Part shown: in pieces, positions 47,954 to 56,552 of the stretch | Layout: each line of letters opens with the position of its first letter | Position numbering within the stretch: the first letter of the stretch is position 1 | Assembly (NCBI GenBank): GCA_963707445.1 | Contig: CAVPPW010000055.1 | Span: 96,451-160,450 of the forward strand | Source of the DNA: JALORV01 sp963707445 | Lineage (GTDB): Bacteria > Pseudomonadota > Gammaproteobacteria > Burkholderiales > Burkholderiaceae_F | Length of the DNA: 64,000 nt | Direction: 5' to 3' | The notes under the pieces: generated by a model | Told to the model about the DNA's origin: nothing | The model's database searches: none | The model's input: the letters and a program-made list of their open reading frames with translations, nothing else | Translations under genes and position numbers: made by a program

Positions 47954-50900
47954 CCGGTGCTGATCCAGGTGGCGATCGCGTTGTAGCCGGCGCTGCCCGC
48001 AGGCAGCACGGCTGCGGTCTGGCCGGTGGCGCCGGCCGGATGCGGCACCGTCGACGGCCGCTGCAGCAACGCGTTCGACGCCACGGTGCTGGCGTTGCAC
48101 GCGTTGGAGACCATCGTCAGCGTCACGTTGTAGTCACCCTCCGCATCGCCGGTCAGGACGTAGCGGTTGCGCAGGTACGACTGGCCGTTCTGCGCCGCGC
48201 CCGAATTGCCGGTCGGCTGGTGGCAGATCACGCAGTTGGCCTTGATCACCGGATACACGCTTGCATCGAACGCGCTGCGCGACAGCGCGGTCGCGGTGCG
48301 CGCCGGGCTGTTGCTCGCCGACACGTTGTTGAAGTACTGGCCGCCGAGGTCCATCCACTCGGTGACCAGGCGCTTTTCCGCGGCGTTGAGCAGCGTCGAG
48401 TGATCCGGCGCGCTGGCCGGCGGATTCGGATGCGCGGTGCGCGCGCCGGCCGAGGCCTTCAGCTGTTCGCCGAAGATGATCTCGCCGAGGCGGCTCGAGC
48501 GCGTCATGCCGGCGGCATTGCCGGCCATGTTCTCCACCAGCGCTGCATCGCGCACGACGACCGGAACGCCGTCCTCGAGCCGCGTGACCGGCTGGCCGGT
48601 GGCCTGGTCGATCAGCGGGTCGCCGACCAGCAGTTCCTCGTACGACACCAGACGTCCGGTGCCTGCCACCGTCGCGCGCAGGTCCAGCTTGGCGGTGTCG
48701 TTGTGGCAGTTGGTGCAGGTGTCGACGCCAGCGACACCGCGACTGCGTGTCCAGATCGGCTGGATGTGGTCGGGGTAGTTGATGATCCCGTTGGTGGGGA
48801 CCGTGGTCGCGAGGTCGTCCGCGGCGTTCGCGTTGCCGGTGTAGCGCACGACGATGCCGGGCGCGCGGTCACGCCGGCCTTGGTCGTGTCGGCCCAGTTG
48901 TCGGCATGGACGAGATCAGTGCCGAGCTTCAGCGCATTCGCATCGAGCCGCGTTCGGGTCGATGCCATCGTCTCGCCGGACTGGTGCGCGGCCGCCATCG
49001 CCGGCATCAGCGCCGCCGGCATCGCGTTGACGATCGCGCCGGAGTTCAGCGACGCGCCGCGCCGCGGGCTGTGGCAGCCGTCGCAGGTGCGGCGCTCGCC
49101 CGGACGCACCTGGATCCAGTTCAGGTGCGTCTGCAGCGCACGGCCCTTCGCATCGAGGATCGACAGCGCCAGCGGCGTGTCGGCCGGCACGTGCAGCTTG
49201 AACGAGCCGTCGGGCTCGACCGGCGCATAGCCGAGGATCTGCTGCGGCTCGAATTCGGTCTCGCCGATCGCCTCGCGCATGCCCATCGCATTCGCCTGCG
49301 GCGCGACCGCGCGGATCGCACGCACGAAGTACGCCGGCGCGCAGCGATAGGCGGGATCCGCCGGGTCCTTGATCTTGACGATGTCGGGCACCTGCGAGCG
49401 CGTGTCGGCCGCGTCGACCGGCGCCGTCTTCGCGATACCGGCGCTGCAGCCGGACTGCAGGTCGACCGGTGCCAGCATCGATTCGCCCATGCGGTCGAGG
49501 CCGTCGGTGTCGTACACGCTGCGCACCTCGATCAGCGCGAGGTTCTGCGCCTTGAGCGTCTCGTCGACGACGGTCGGCTGCGTCGCGTTCGGTTCCGGGC
49601 GCGGCTGGATCGCCACCGGGTCGGTGTACATGAAGCCCGACGGCGGCGCGGCGACGATCAGGAACGTCTGCTTCGCCGGATCGACCATGTAGATCGAGTA
49701 GACCGCCGGCGCGTTGTCCTGCACCGGCAGCAGCGCCTGCTGCGCGCGCGACATCGTGTCGTCCGCCAGCATCGCGCGCTCGGCGTCGGTCAGCGTCGCG
49801 CACGGCACGACGACGCCGTTGCGCGTCACTTCGCACGGGCGATAGGCAAGCAGCACGCGGTCGGTGCCGTCCCACAGCGGGAACGGCGCCGTGATGCGGC
49901 CGAACTGCGACAGGCCGCGGCCGAGGTCGATTTCCTTCTCGGTCCACTGCACCTGGCCACCCTGTCACCACCACCTGCGCGTTGGCCGGCGTGTTCTGCT
50001 CGGAAAAGTTGGCGGCGTCGATCAGCATCAGCGCGCCGCCCTCCTGCGTGCCCGACAGCGGCATCAGCGAGGACACCACCTTGCCCGCGTACGCGCCTCG
50101 CGGGTCCATGTCGCGCGGATGCAGGAAGCTGTTGCCGCCGCTGTGCGCGCCGTAGAGCACGAACATGTCGGTGCCGTCGGGCTTGACGCGGAAGATGGCG
50201 AAGCGGTTGCGCGGGCCGACGTGCTCCCAGCGCGAGAACATGATGTCGCCGTTGGGCCGCACCACCGGGTTGCGGTCGTGGCTCTGGTTGACCGAGATCT
50301 GCGTGACGGCGCCGCCGTTGCGGTCGACCGTGTGCAGGTTGAACACGCGCTCGCGCTCGTATTCGTCGACCTGGTAGTAGGACTGGCCGAGCGCCTGCGA
50401 CTTGGTCGTCGTCTGGCGGTTCGACGCGAACACGAAGCCGCGGTCGGCCGGCAGGTACGCCGGATCGACGTCGTCGTCGGTCGTCGAGCTGGTGATGCGG
50501 CGGAAGCTGCCGCTCGACAGCCCCGGCGCTCATGTCGTATTCCCAGATGTTCCAGTGACCGGTGCAGGCCGCCACGCCGCCGACGCTCGACGTGTTGCTG
50601 GTCGGGCAGCGCATCGCGAACACGATCTTCTTGCCGTCGTACGACACCTCGGGGTCGGACACGTCGCCGTTGCCCTGGGTGATCGCCGCGGTGACGTTGA
50701 ACTCGCGCGCGCTCGGCGAGGACAGCTCGCGGATCATCAGGTCGCCACCCTGCGGCGAACGGAGCGCCGTTGGTGGGATTGACGTTCAGCGAGGTCGAGC
50801 GCTTGGCGTAGGCGATCGGCACGTTGCCGTTGATCGTGAGTGTGTTGCCCGAGTCAGCGGGGGCGGTCCCGAGCCGGAGCAACCCGCGACGACGATAGCC

Positions 50901-50957
50901 GTCGCGACCGCGACCGCGAACCGCAGCTGCCCAACGTGCAAACCGGGAGTCCCTCAT
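47938..50957 (-). CDS. HzsA-like lipoprotein with three CXXCH motifs (several frameshifts)
   Basis: The start ATG 50957 follows a GGAGG site. Two compensating shifts hide the signal, whose other frame reads FAVAVATAIVVAGCSGSG, a lipobox. The repaired protein is about 1005 residues. The N-terminal half is a beta-propeller-like region (DVSDPEVSYDGKKIVFAMRC, SHDRNPVVRPNGDIMFSRWE, FAIFRVKPDGTDMFVLYGAH). A middle part similar to the HzsA middle domain follows, then heme motifs TCDGCHSP, TCTNCHND and CVICHQPT. Breaks lie near 50760, 50520, 49955 and 48870. HzsA is the alpha subunit of hydrazine synthase in anammox bacteria, but HzsA-related proteins are widespread and this one is not evidence for anammox. 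Confidence 0.8.
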
Positions 50958-51085
50958 GATTGCCTCCATGGAACGTCGCGGATGCGGGACGCAAGATTGT
51001 CCCGAGCCCCGTCCGCGTTGATTGCCTGAGCTATCGGCTGATTAATGGTCTGATTGATTTCGCAAGTGATGGCGCTAGGCCAAAG

Positions 51086-52126
51086 TCATGAGTTCGGCGC
51101 GGGGCTTCCGCCAGCGAGCAGCCCCGCCGTGAAGTGCAACTTGCCGGCCGCGTCGACGACGACGGCGTCGGCATCGGCGACCGACTCGACGATCGGAAGG
51201 CCGAGTTCGACGCCCAGAACGAAGACGGTCTTCGACAGTGCCTCGCTGGTGAGTCCGTCGGCAGCGATCACGGTGACGCTGTGCACTGCATGCGGGGACC
51301 GGCCGGTGCGCGGATCGATCAGGTGATGACAGCGCTCGTCGCCGTCGTCGAAATAGCGCTCGTAGTCGCCCGAGGTGGACAGCGCGACGTCCTCGAGCGG
51401 CAGCAGCGCGATGACTTCGCCCTCGCGGCGCGGATCGCGAATGCCGATCGTCCACGGCCGGCCACAGCGGTCTCCCAGCATGCGGCTGTCGCCGCCGGCC
51501 GCCACGACCGCATGGCGCACGCCGTGGCGCGCGAGGATCGCCGCACCGTTGTCGACCGCATAGCCCTTGGCGAAACCGCCGAGGTCGATGCGCACGCCTT
51601 CGCGCGAAAACCGCACGGTGCGCGCGCTGCGGTCGAGGTGCAGATGGCGATAGCCGATCGCCTCGCGGGCGGTCGCGAGCTGCGTCTCGGTCGGGCGGAC
51701 GCGCTTGCGATAGTCGTACAGGTGGCCGGCACTGGCGTAGGTGATGTCGAAGGCGCCGGCCGACAGTTCGGAAAACTCGATCGATCGCGCCAGCAGGCCG
51801 AACAGTTCGGCGCTGATTTCGACAGGCTCGCGCGCGGCGTCGCGGTTGATGCGCGACAGTTCCGACGTTTCCTTGTAGGGACTCATCAGCCTGTCGATCC
51901 GGTGCATCTCCTGCATCACCGCATCGATGGCCCGGTTGGCGGCGTCGCGGTCGTCGTTCCACAGCTCGACGTGGATCGCCGTGCCCATGATCGCCTCGTC
52001 ACGGCTGAACCAGCGCCCGGCCGGCGCGTGGCTGCGCACCTCGGGCGTGCGTCGCGCCAGGCTGCGCAGCGCGTTCAGCACGCCGACACCTGGCCTGCGA
52101 CGGCAGAAAGCGGCGCCGCGCAACAC
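51086..52126 (-). CDS. apbE: FAD:protein FMN transferase (ApbE family)
   Basis: ApbE attaches FMN from FAD to a Thr or Ser of target proteins outside the cytoplasm. The 346-residue protein has family motifs MGTAIHVELW, LMSPYKETSELSRINRDA, GAFDITYASAG, the FAD-binding RIDLGGFAKGYAVDNGAAIL, VAAGGDSRMLG, ALSTSGDYERYF and CHHLIDPRTGRSPH. The Mg-binding Ala/Asp and Thr region near TSEALSKTVFVLG is present. No clear signal peptide is visible at ATG 52126, though the start may be mis-set. It is the first gene of the minus-strand cluster, 128 bases upstream of the HzsA-like gene. I found no clear flavinylation motif in its neighbours. Confidence 0.92.
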   Translation of the reverse strand: MLRGAAFCRRRPGVGVLNALRSLARRTPEVRSHAPAGRWFSRDEAIMGTAIHVELWNDDRDAANRAIDAVMQEMHRIDRLMSPYKETSELSRINRDAAREPVEISAELFGLLARSIEFSELSAGAFDITYASAGHLYDYRKRVRPTETQLATAREAIGYRHLHLDRSARTVRFSREGVRIDLGGFAKGYAVDNGAAILARHGVRHAVVAAGGDSRMLGDRCGRPWTIGIRDPRREGEVIALLPLEDVALSTSGDYERYFDDGDERCHHLIDPRTGRSPHAVHSVTVIAADGLTSEALSKTVFVLGVELGLPIVESVADADAVVVDAAGKLHFTAGLLAGGSPAPNS

Positions 52127-52651
52127 GGCGGCACAACGATTTGCGGGGGAGCGCGTCCCTATTCAGCACGTGTGAGGTATGGCCATGCGCGGTGCCGAGC
52201 GGCGGCCGGCGAGTGACATCCGCGAAGTGACAGTGATTACGGGTTCACCCGACTCTATCGCGTGAAGCGCCGTGCGGCGGCCACGAAGCTGATTGGTTTG
52301 GGGGAGTCCGTTCGGCCGACCTTCGGCCGATCGGGCTAGCTTCGGTTCCGAGCGTGACGCGACTGGTGAACGCCAGCGTGGACAGCCGCAGGCTCGCGGG
52401 CGCGCGTAGCTTCCGACGCAGATCAACGCGACCAACTCGTGCTCAAGCAAGGAATTGGAGGCGGGGGTCGGAATGTGCTCGCTGCGCCTCCGGCGCACAG
52501 GGACCTTGTACTAAAAGTTGTGGACCATCCCTCATATAGGCGAGCATCACGACGATGATCTCCTTTTCTCTTGTCGACCACGTTTACACAGCGTGCCCTA
52601 CAGGCGGATGGGGTTTTCGCTTAATTGTTGATTTTGAACGTCAGAGAAATA
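52127..52651. other. Intergenic region upstream of apbE
   Basis: The region between apbE and the candidate promoter at 52652 has short open frames on both strands (for example 52163-52498 minus) without recognisable domains. It includes a palindromic stretch around TTCGGCCGACCTTCGGCCGA near 52315. Base composition becomes more AT-rich after about 52500. A promoter for the minus-strand cluster should lie at its left end, but I could not assign one. Confidence 0.4.
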
Positions 52652-52668
52652 TTGGCGCGAATCATGCT
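52652..52668 (+). promoter_or_regulatory. Candidate sigma-54 (RpoN) promoter
   Basis: The sequence TTGGCGCGAATCATGCT has the invariant GG and GC with exactly 10 bases between, and 15 of 17 positions fit the -24/-12 consensus. It lies about 160 bases upstream of the PEP-CTERM gene start in the same direction. PEP-CTERM genes in proteobacteria are often driven by RpoN with the PrsK/PrsR system, which supports the reading. Confidence 0.5.
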
Positions 52669-52826
52669 TCGCTGTCGCGTTGTCTTTGTGGTCTATGAAA
52701 ACGCTATCGCTCAGGCGCCACCGATGGAGTGGTTTTCGGAATTGGACCGAACACATTTCCGATAGCGCCGAGTTTTCTTGCGGCGGCAAAGTGCGGAGCC
52801 TCGAAACTTCTCTCTTGGAGTTCCAA

Positions 52827-53335
52827 ATGAAGCGACTCCTATCGTTGGTTGGCGTAGTCCTCTTCCTCGCGGCCGGTCAGGCGTCAGCGAATATTGTCTA
52901 TACGTTTTCTGGAGTGACGTTCAGCGACGGTGGGACGCTTACGGGGACGTTCACGACCAACGATACATTCAACGCGCTGCTCGATTTCGACATCACGACA
53001 TCGCCCGGGGTAGGAGCTCGGCTTCACCTACACTCCTTTGACCGCTGGAAGCTCTTCGACGTCTCTGCCCTTCATCATTGTGCTGAACACGAACGACTCT
53101 GGATGAGATCCTTCAGGTGACATTCGCCGGCGGCCTGACTGCGACTGGCGCGCCGATCACGATCGGAACATTTGACAGTTTCGAACAGTCGAGACCCGAC
53201 GCCCGACGCGACATCGTAGCGGGGTCGGCCATCGTTGCTCCTGTTACCGTGCCAGAGCCTTCGACGCTCGTCCTGCTCGCGACGACTGGTGTACTGGGCG
53301 TGCTGACCTCTCTCCGGCGGCGCCGCCAAGCTTGA
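52827..53335 (+). CDS. PEP-CTERM sorting-domain protein (frameshifted)
   Basis: The start ATG 52827 follows a GGAG site and gives the signal peptide MKRLLSLVGVVLFLAAGQAS cut near ANIVYTF. The body is beta-rich and Gly/Thr-rich (GVTFSDGGTLTGTFTTNDTF). Breaks between about 53015 and 53110 disturb the middle, where another frame reads YTPLTAGSS and PFIIVLNTNDSG. The end is VPEPSTLVLLATTGVLGVLT then SLRRRRQA: a PEP motif, a membrane helix and a basic tail, the exosortase-processed sorting signal. The repaired length is about 169 residues. It is probably a secreted or surface matrix protein. No exosortase gene lies in the window. Confidence 0.85.
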
Positions 53336-53364
53336 GCTCGAACCTGCCGGGCGCGCCAAGTTTC

Positions 53365-53391
53365 AAGGGCCTGCGATCCGCAGGCCCTTTT
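53365..53391 (+). terminator. Rho-independent terminator
   Basis: A 9-pair stem GGGCCTGCG/CGCAGGCCC with a 3-base loop ATC is followed by TTTT, and extends by A-T pairs on the outside. It begins 30 bases after the stop of the PEP-CTERM gene and would end that transcript. Confidence 0.9.
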
Positions 53392-53451
53392 CATTTCGGC
53401 GTCGCGTAGGCCCAACGTAGCCACTTCCCCTGCTCGGCGACGGGCAGTTTC

Positions 53452-54558
53452 CTATCCGCCCTCCTCCGGCAACGGCAGCACTGCGGCGTCATCGGCAACG
53501 CCCACGCCGCCGCGCACGCCGGGCGTCACGCTGCCATAGCGCTGCGCGAACACGGACGGGAGTGGCCGCGCACCCGGCGGTGCGAGCCATAGGCGCAGCA
53601 GATAACGGCGGCGCGCCGGCTCGGGAAAGTCGTCGAACGACGTGCGGTCGTGCAGCAGGGTGTGATTGTGTACGAATTGCAGATCGCCGCGCTCGAGCGT
53701 CATGGTCAGATGAAGCGCCGGATCGTCGGCAAGAGCGTCGAGCAGATCGAGTGCGCTGATATCCGCTGGCGTGAGGCGCGGCGCGTCGGCGAAACGTTGC
53801 GCCGAATCGATGTATTGGCGCTGGTAGATGGCCGAGAGCGCATCCGCGTACCAGTTGAAAACCGGGATCGCGAAGTACGGTTTTTGACCGGCCGGTACTT
53901 CACCACGCCGATCGGTCGCGAATGGCGCGAACAGCCGCAGCGCGAGGTCGGGGCGACGCTCGCGCAGCTCGTTGTAAAGCGTCATCGACGATACGAGGGC
54001 GGACAGGCCGCCGCTCTTGGCCGTTTGCAAACACAGCAATCCCACCACGTCGGCCGAATCGGTGTGAAATGTCTGCCGCTCATGCGTCTGATAGATCCGA
54101 ACGTTGGGATCGTCGGAGCGCAATCCGAGATCACGGACGTGACCTAGCAGGTGACCCTGCGCATTCTGGGTTCGCGGCCTGCCGATGTGCACGCCGAGGC
54201 CGTAGAACGCGACCGCGCTGAGGCGCGTACCCCACCGCTCGACGGGAAGGCCGCGAAGCAGCACAAAACCGCGCCCGTGCAGCAGCTGCTCGGTCACGGC
54301 GGTCAAGCGTGGCGCCAGCGTCGGCAGCGGGAACTCCGCCGGGGCGAGTCCGTTCAGCGCGCGCGCATCCCGCTCGAGGCGGGCCCGCCAGGGCTCCGCA
54401 GCCGCGGCCAACTCGTCGAGCTCGACGGTGGTCAGTGTCTCGATCCAGCCGCCTCGCGCGGCGAGGTGGGGGCCATACCAGGCACCCGGTCCCTCGAGAC
54501 GCGCCGGAAGCCCCGGAGGAAAGTCATCGAGATCGACGGATCGCATCGGTTGCCACAC
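53452..54558 (-). CDS. TauD/TfdA-like Fe(II)/2-oxoglutarate dioxygenase
   Basis: The 368-residue protein shows GFVLLRGLPVERWGTRLSAV, the typical entry to the double-stranded beta-helix core. The iron site is in ERQTFHTDSADVVGLLCLQT (HxD) with the distal His in LQFVHNHTLLHDRTSFDDFP and the 2-oxoglutarate Arg in RRRYLLRLWLAPPGARPLP. GGLSALVSSMTLYNELRERR is the usual central segment. The layout is that of TauD/TfdA and clavaminate-synthase-like enzymes acting on small organic acids. It has no close partner gene. A second in-frame ATG lies 4 codons in. Confidence 0.88.
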   Translation of the reverse strand: MWQPMRSVDLDDFPPGLPARLEGPGAWYGPHLAARGGWIETLTTVELDELAAAAEPWRARLERDARALNGLAPAEFPLPTLAPRLTAVTEQLLHGRGFVLLRGLPVERWGTRLSAVAFYGLGVHIGRPRTQNAQGHLLGHVRDLGLRSDDPNVRIYQTHERQTFHTDSADVVGLLCLQTAKSGGLSALVSSMTLYNELRERRPDLALRLFAPFATDRRGEVPAGQKPYFAIPVFNWYADALSAIYQRQYIDSAQRFADAPRLTPADISALDLLDALADDPALHLTMTLERGDLQFVHNHTLLHDRTSFDDFPEPARRRYLLRLWLAPPGARPLPSVFAQRYGSVTPGVRGGVGVADDAAVLPLPEEGG

Positions 54559-54961
54559 TCGTCAACATCGTGGAAAGCCCGGCGGGCCCCATATCAGACC
54601 ATCTCTGGGTTCACCGCGGTTACGAGCCTTCGCGCTTGAGGCGGCTGGTCGGCGTAACGCCGACGACTGGCCCGCCTAGCCACAAGATGCTCTTGCCACG
54701 TCCGTCGCTGATCTCGATGCAATTGAACGATAGGGCGGTGAAATCTTCATAGGCGAACTGCCCAGTATCCAAGGGTCACCAATGAACGTTACCCCCAATG
54801 TTGCCCCCTTCAGTCACCAACGACGCTCGGCAAGGCAACCCACGGCCAGTTCCAGTCGCGGACTCGCGGTCGCCCCGGCGCGCAAGTGCCTCCACACGGC
54901 GACTGCGGTATGTTCAGGCTCCGGCCCGTGGCCGAATCCGCCGCGTGGGTCGCAAGACCGC
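54559..54961. other. Divergent intergenic region
   Basis: Bases between the divergent dioxygenase and DUF3500 genes. An open frame from 54782 runs into DUF3500, but the signal peptide supports the later start. I saw no RNA gene or strong terminator here; promoters for both neighbours are expected. Confidence 0.4.
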
Positions 54962-56014
54962 ATGAAGACCGGCCTTTCGCTGCTTGCCTTGCCTGCCCTC
55001 GTGGCCGCCTTTGTTGTCGCCATGCCTGAGCTCAACGCACAGACACCCACCGCCGCCCAAGCGGCGCAGCGCCTTATCGAGGCCACCGCGCCGGCGCAGC
55101 GCGGAGAGTTGTTGCTGCCGTTCACTGAAGCGGTCCGCAGCGACTGGCACTACACGCCGCGCCGGCGCGACGGCTTGGCCTGGAAGGCCATGTCGACTGC
55201 GCAACGCGAGGCGACCACGGCTTTGCTGCGCACGGCGCTGAATGAGCGCGGCCTGGACAAGGTGCGCGCCGTGATGGCGCTGGAGATCACGCTGCGCCAG
55301 CTGGAGGCCTTCGGCCTTTCGCGCGACCCCGAGAACTACGCGCTCGCCATTTATGGCGAGCCGGGCGTCGGCGGCTGGGGCTGGCGCATCGAGGGTCACC
55401 ACCTCTCACTGCACTTCAGCCTCGAGGGCAACCGCTACGTGTCGACGCTGCCTCAGTTTTTCGGTGCGAACCCGGCCGTGGTGCCGCGTGACGTGGGTGG
55501 CGGTGCACCGCGCGAGGGTTTTCGGCTGCTCGGCAACGAGGAGGACCTGGCCCGTCAGTGGCTCGCGAGCCTCACTCCGCCTCAGCGGGCGCGCGCGATC
55601 TTCGACACGCGACCCTTTGGTGACATCGTCAGCCGCAACGCTACCCGTGCACGGCCGCTGGATGCCGTGGGGCTGCCTTTCGCGGAGATGGACGCCGCCC
55701 AACAGGCGCAAGTGCTGCAACTGATCGGGGCGTTCGCCGATCACCTCCAACCTGAGCTCACCCAGGCGCGCCTCGCGCGTGTGCGCGCGGCTCCACTCGA
55801 CTCGATCCAAGTCGGCTGGGCCGGATCGGATCAGCCGCGCCAGCCGTACTACTTTCGCATCCAGGGCGCGAACTTCCTCATCGAGTTCGACAACTCGGGC
55901 GGCAACCACATCCACTCGGTGTGGCGCGACTTCGAAGGCGATTTCGGCCGCGACGTGTTGCGTGACCACTACCGCGGCGCTGAGGGCACCGCGCATCGGC
56001 ATGGCAGCCGCTGA
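54962..56014 (+). CDS. DUF3500 family exported protein
   Basis: From ATG 54962 the protein is 350 residues with a signal peptide MKTGLSLLALPALVAAFVVA, cut near LNAQ. The DUF3500 body shows FTEAVRSDWHYTPRRRDGLA, EITLRQLEAFGLSRDPENYA, YGEPGVGGWGWRIEGHHLSL, FFGANPAVVPRDVGGGAPRE and YYFRIQGANFLIEFDNSGGN, then HIHSVWRDFEGDFGRDVLRD. The paired His regions (GHHLSLHF and NHIHSVWRD) suggest a metal site. The molecular function of the family is not established. The gene is transcribed alone, divergent from the dioxygenase. Confidence 0.88.
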   Translation: MKTGLSLLALPALVAAFVVAMPELNAQTPTAAQAAQRLIEATAPAQRGELLLPFTEAVRSDWHYTPRRRDGLAWKAMSTAQREATTALLRTALNERGLDKVRAVMALEITLRQLEAFGLSRDPENYALAIYGEPGVGGWGWRIEGHHLSLHFSLEGNRYVSTLPQFFGANPAVVPRDVGGGAPREGFRLLGNEEDLARQWLASLTPPQRARAIFDTRPFGDIVSRNATRARPLDAVGLPFAEMDAAQQAQVLQLIGAFADHLQPELTQARLARVRAAPLDSIQVGWAGSDQPRQPYYFRIQGANFLIEFDNSGGNHIHSVWRDFEGDFGRDVLRDHYRGAEGTAHRHGSR

Positions 56015-56041
56015 GCGGATGCGCGTGATGCTTCTGAGAGG

Positions 56042-56444
56042 TTAGGCCGCACGTTTGGCCAAGGGTAGCCGAAATGCCTGCGGCGAAAGAAATGCGAGAA
56101 CGGCGGCAATGACAAACAATGCCGGAACGTCACCGTAGAGGTGATGAACGTGCATCGGGTTCTGCACCGACTGGCACCGCCATCACCGCACCATGGACGA
56201 TGCTCGACCAAATGGCGAAGGAGATCAGAGGCAGGTGCTGATTCGGATTACGAGAGGCAATGAGCAGGAAGACACCCAGGGTCGCGTAAATGGCGATGAT
56301 CATTTCGAGATATTCCGACCGTCCGCTGGACCAGGACCATCCCGATGACCAGAAGACCGTCAGCGGGTAGAAGCCAAAAATCGCGATGATGCCGACGATG
56401 CGGAGTGCGAGTTTGAGGTGCTTAAGGCGTTCGATTTCAGTCAT
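56042..56444 (-). CDS. DUF6632-like small membrane protein (one frameshift)
   Basis: The protein starts MTEIERLKHLKLALRIVGII and has four hydrophobic segments: VGIIAIFGFYPLTVFW, MIIAIYATLGVFLLIAS, ISFAIWSSIVHGAVMAV and, after a break near 56165 cured by dropping one base, LFVIAAVLAFLSPQAF. The repaired length is about 133 residues with a stop at 56042. It is probably an inner-membrane protein. The pattern fits the DUF6632 group by memory only, and no function is known. It converges with the DUF3500 gene. Confidence 0.65.
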
Positions 56445-56552
56445 GGATTCCTCCGGTGCACCCGCGGGAACATGGCACCTCTGTTGGGCCGCGGGTGGAT
56501 GCCAGCAGGCAAACTCTCGAAATCCGGTGATGGCAACGCTAGATGCGTGATT

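Noticed and set aside
47938..50957. Evidence for anammox metabolism from the HzsA-like gene
   Set aside because: Other hydrazine synthase subunits are absent, and HzsA-related lipoproteins are known in many ordinary proteobacteria.
52163..52498. A 111-codon minus-strand open frame upstream of apbE
   Set aside because: It has no recognisable domain, signal or ribosome site; I treat the region as non-coding.
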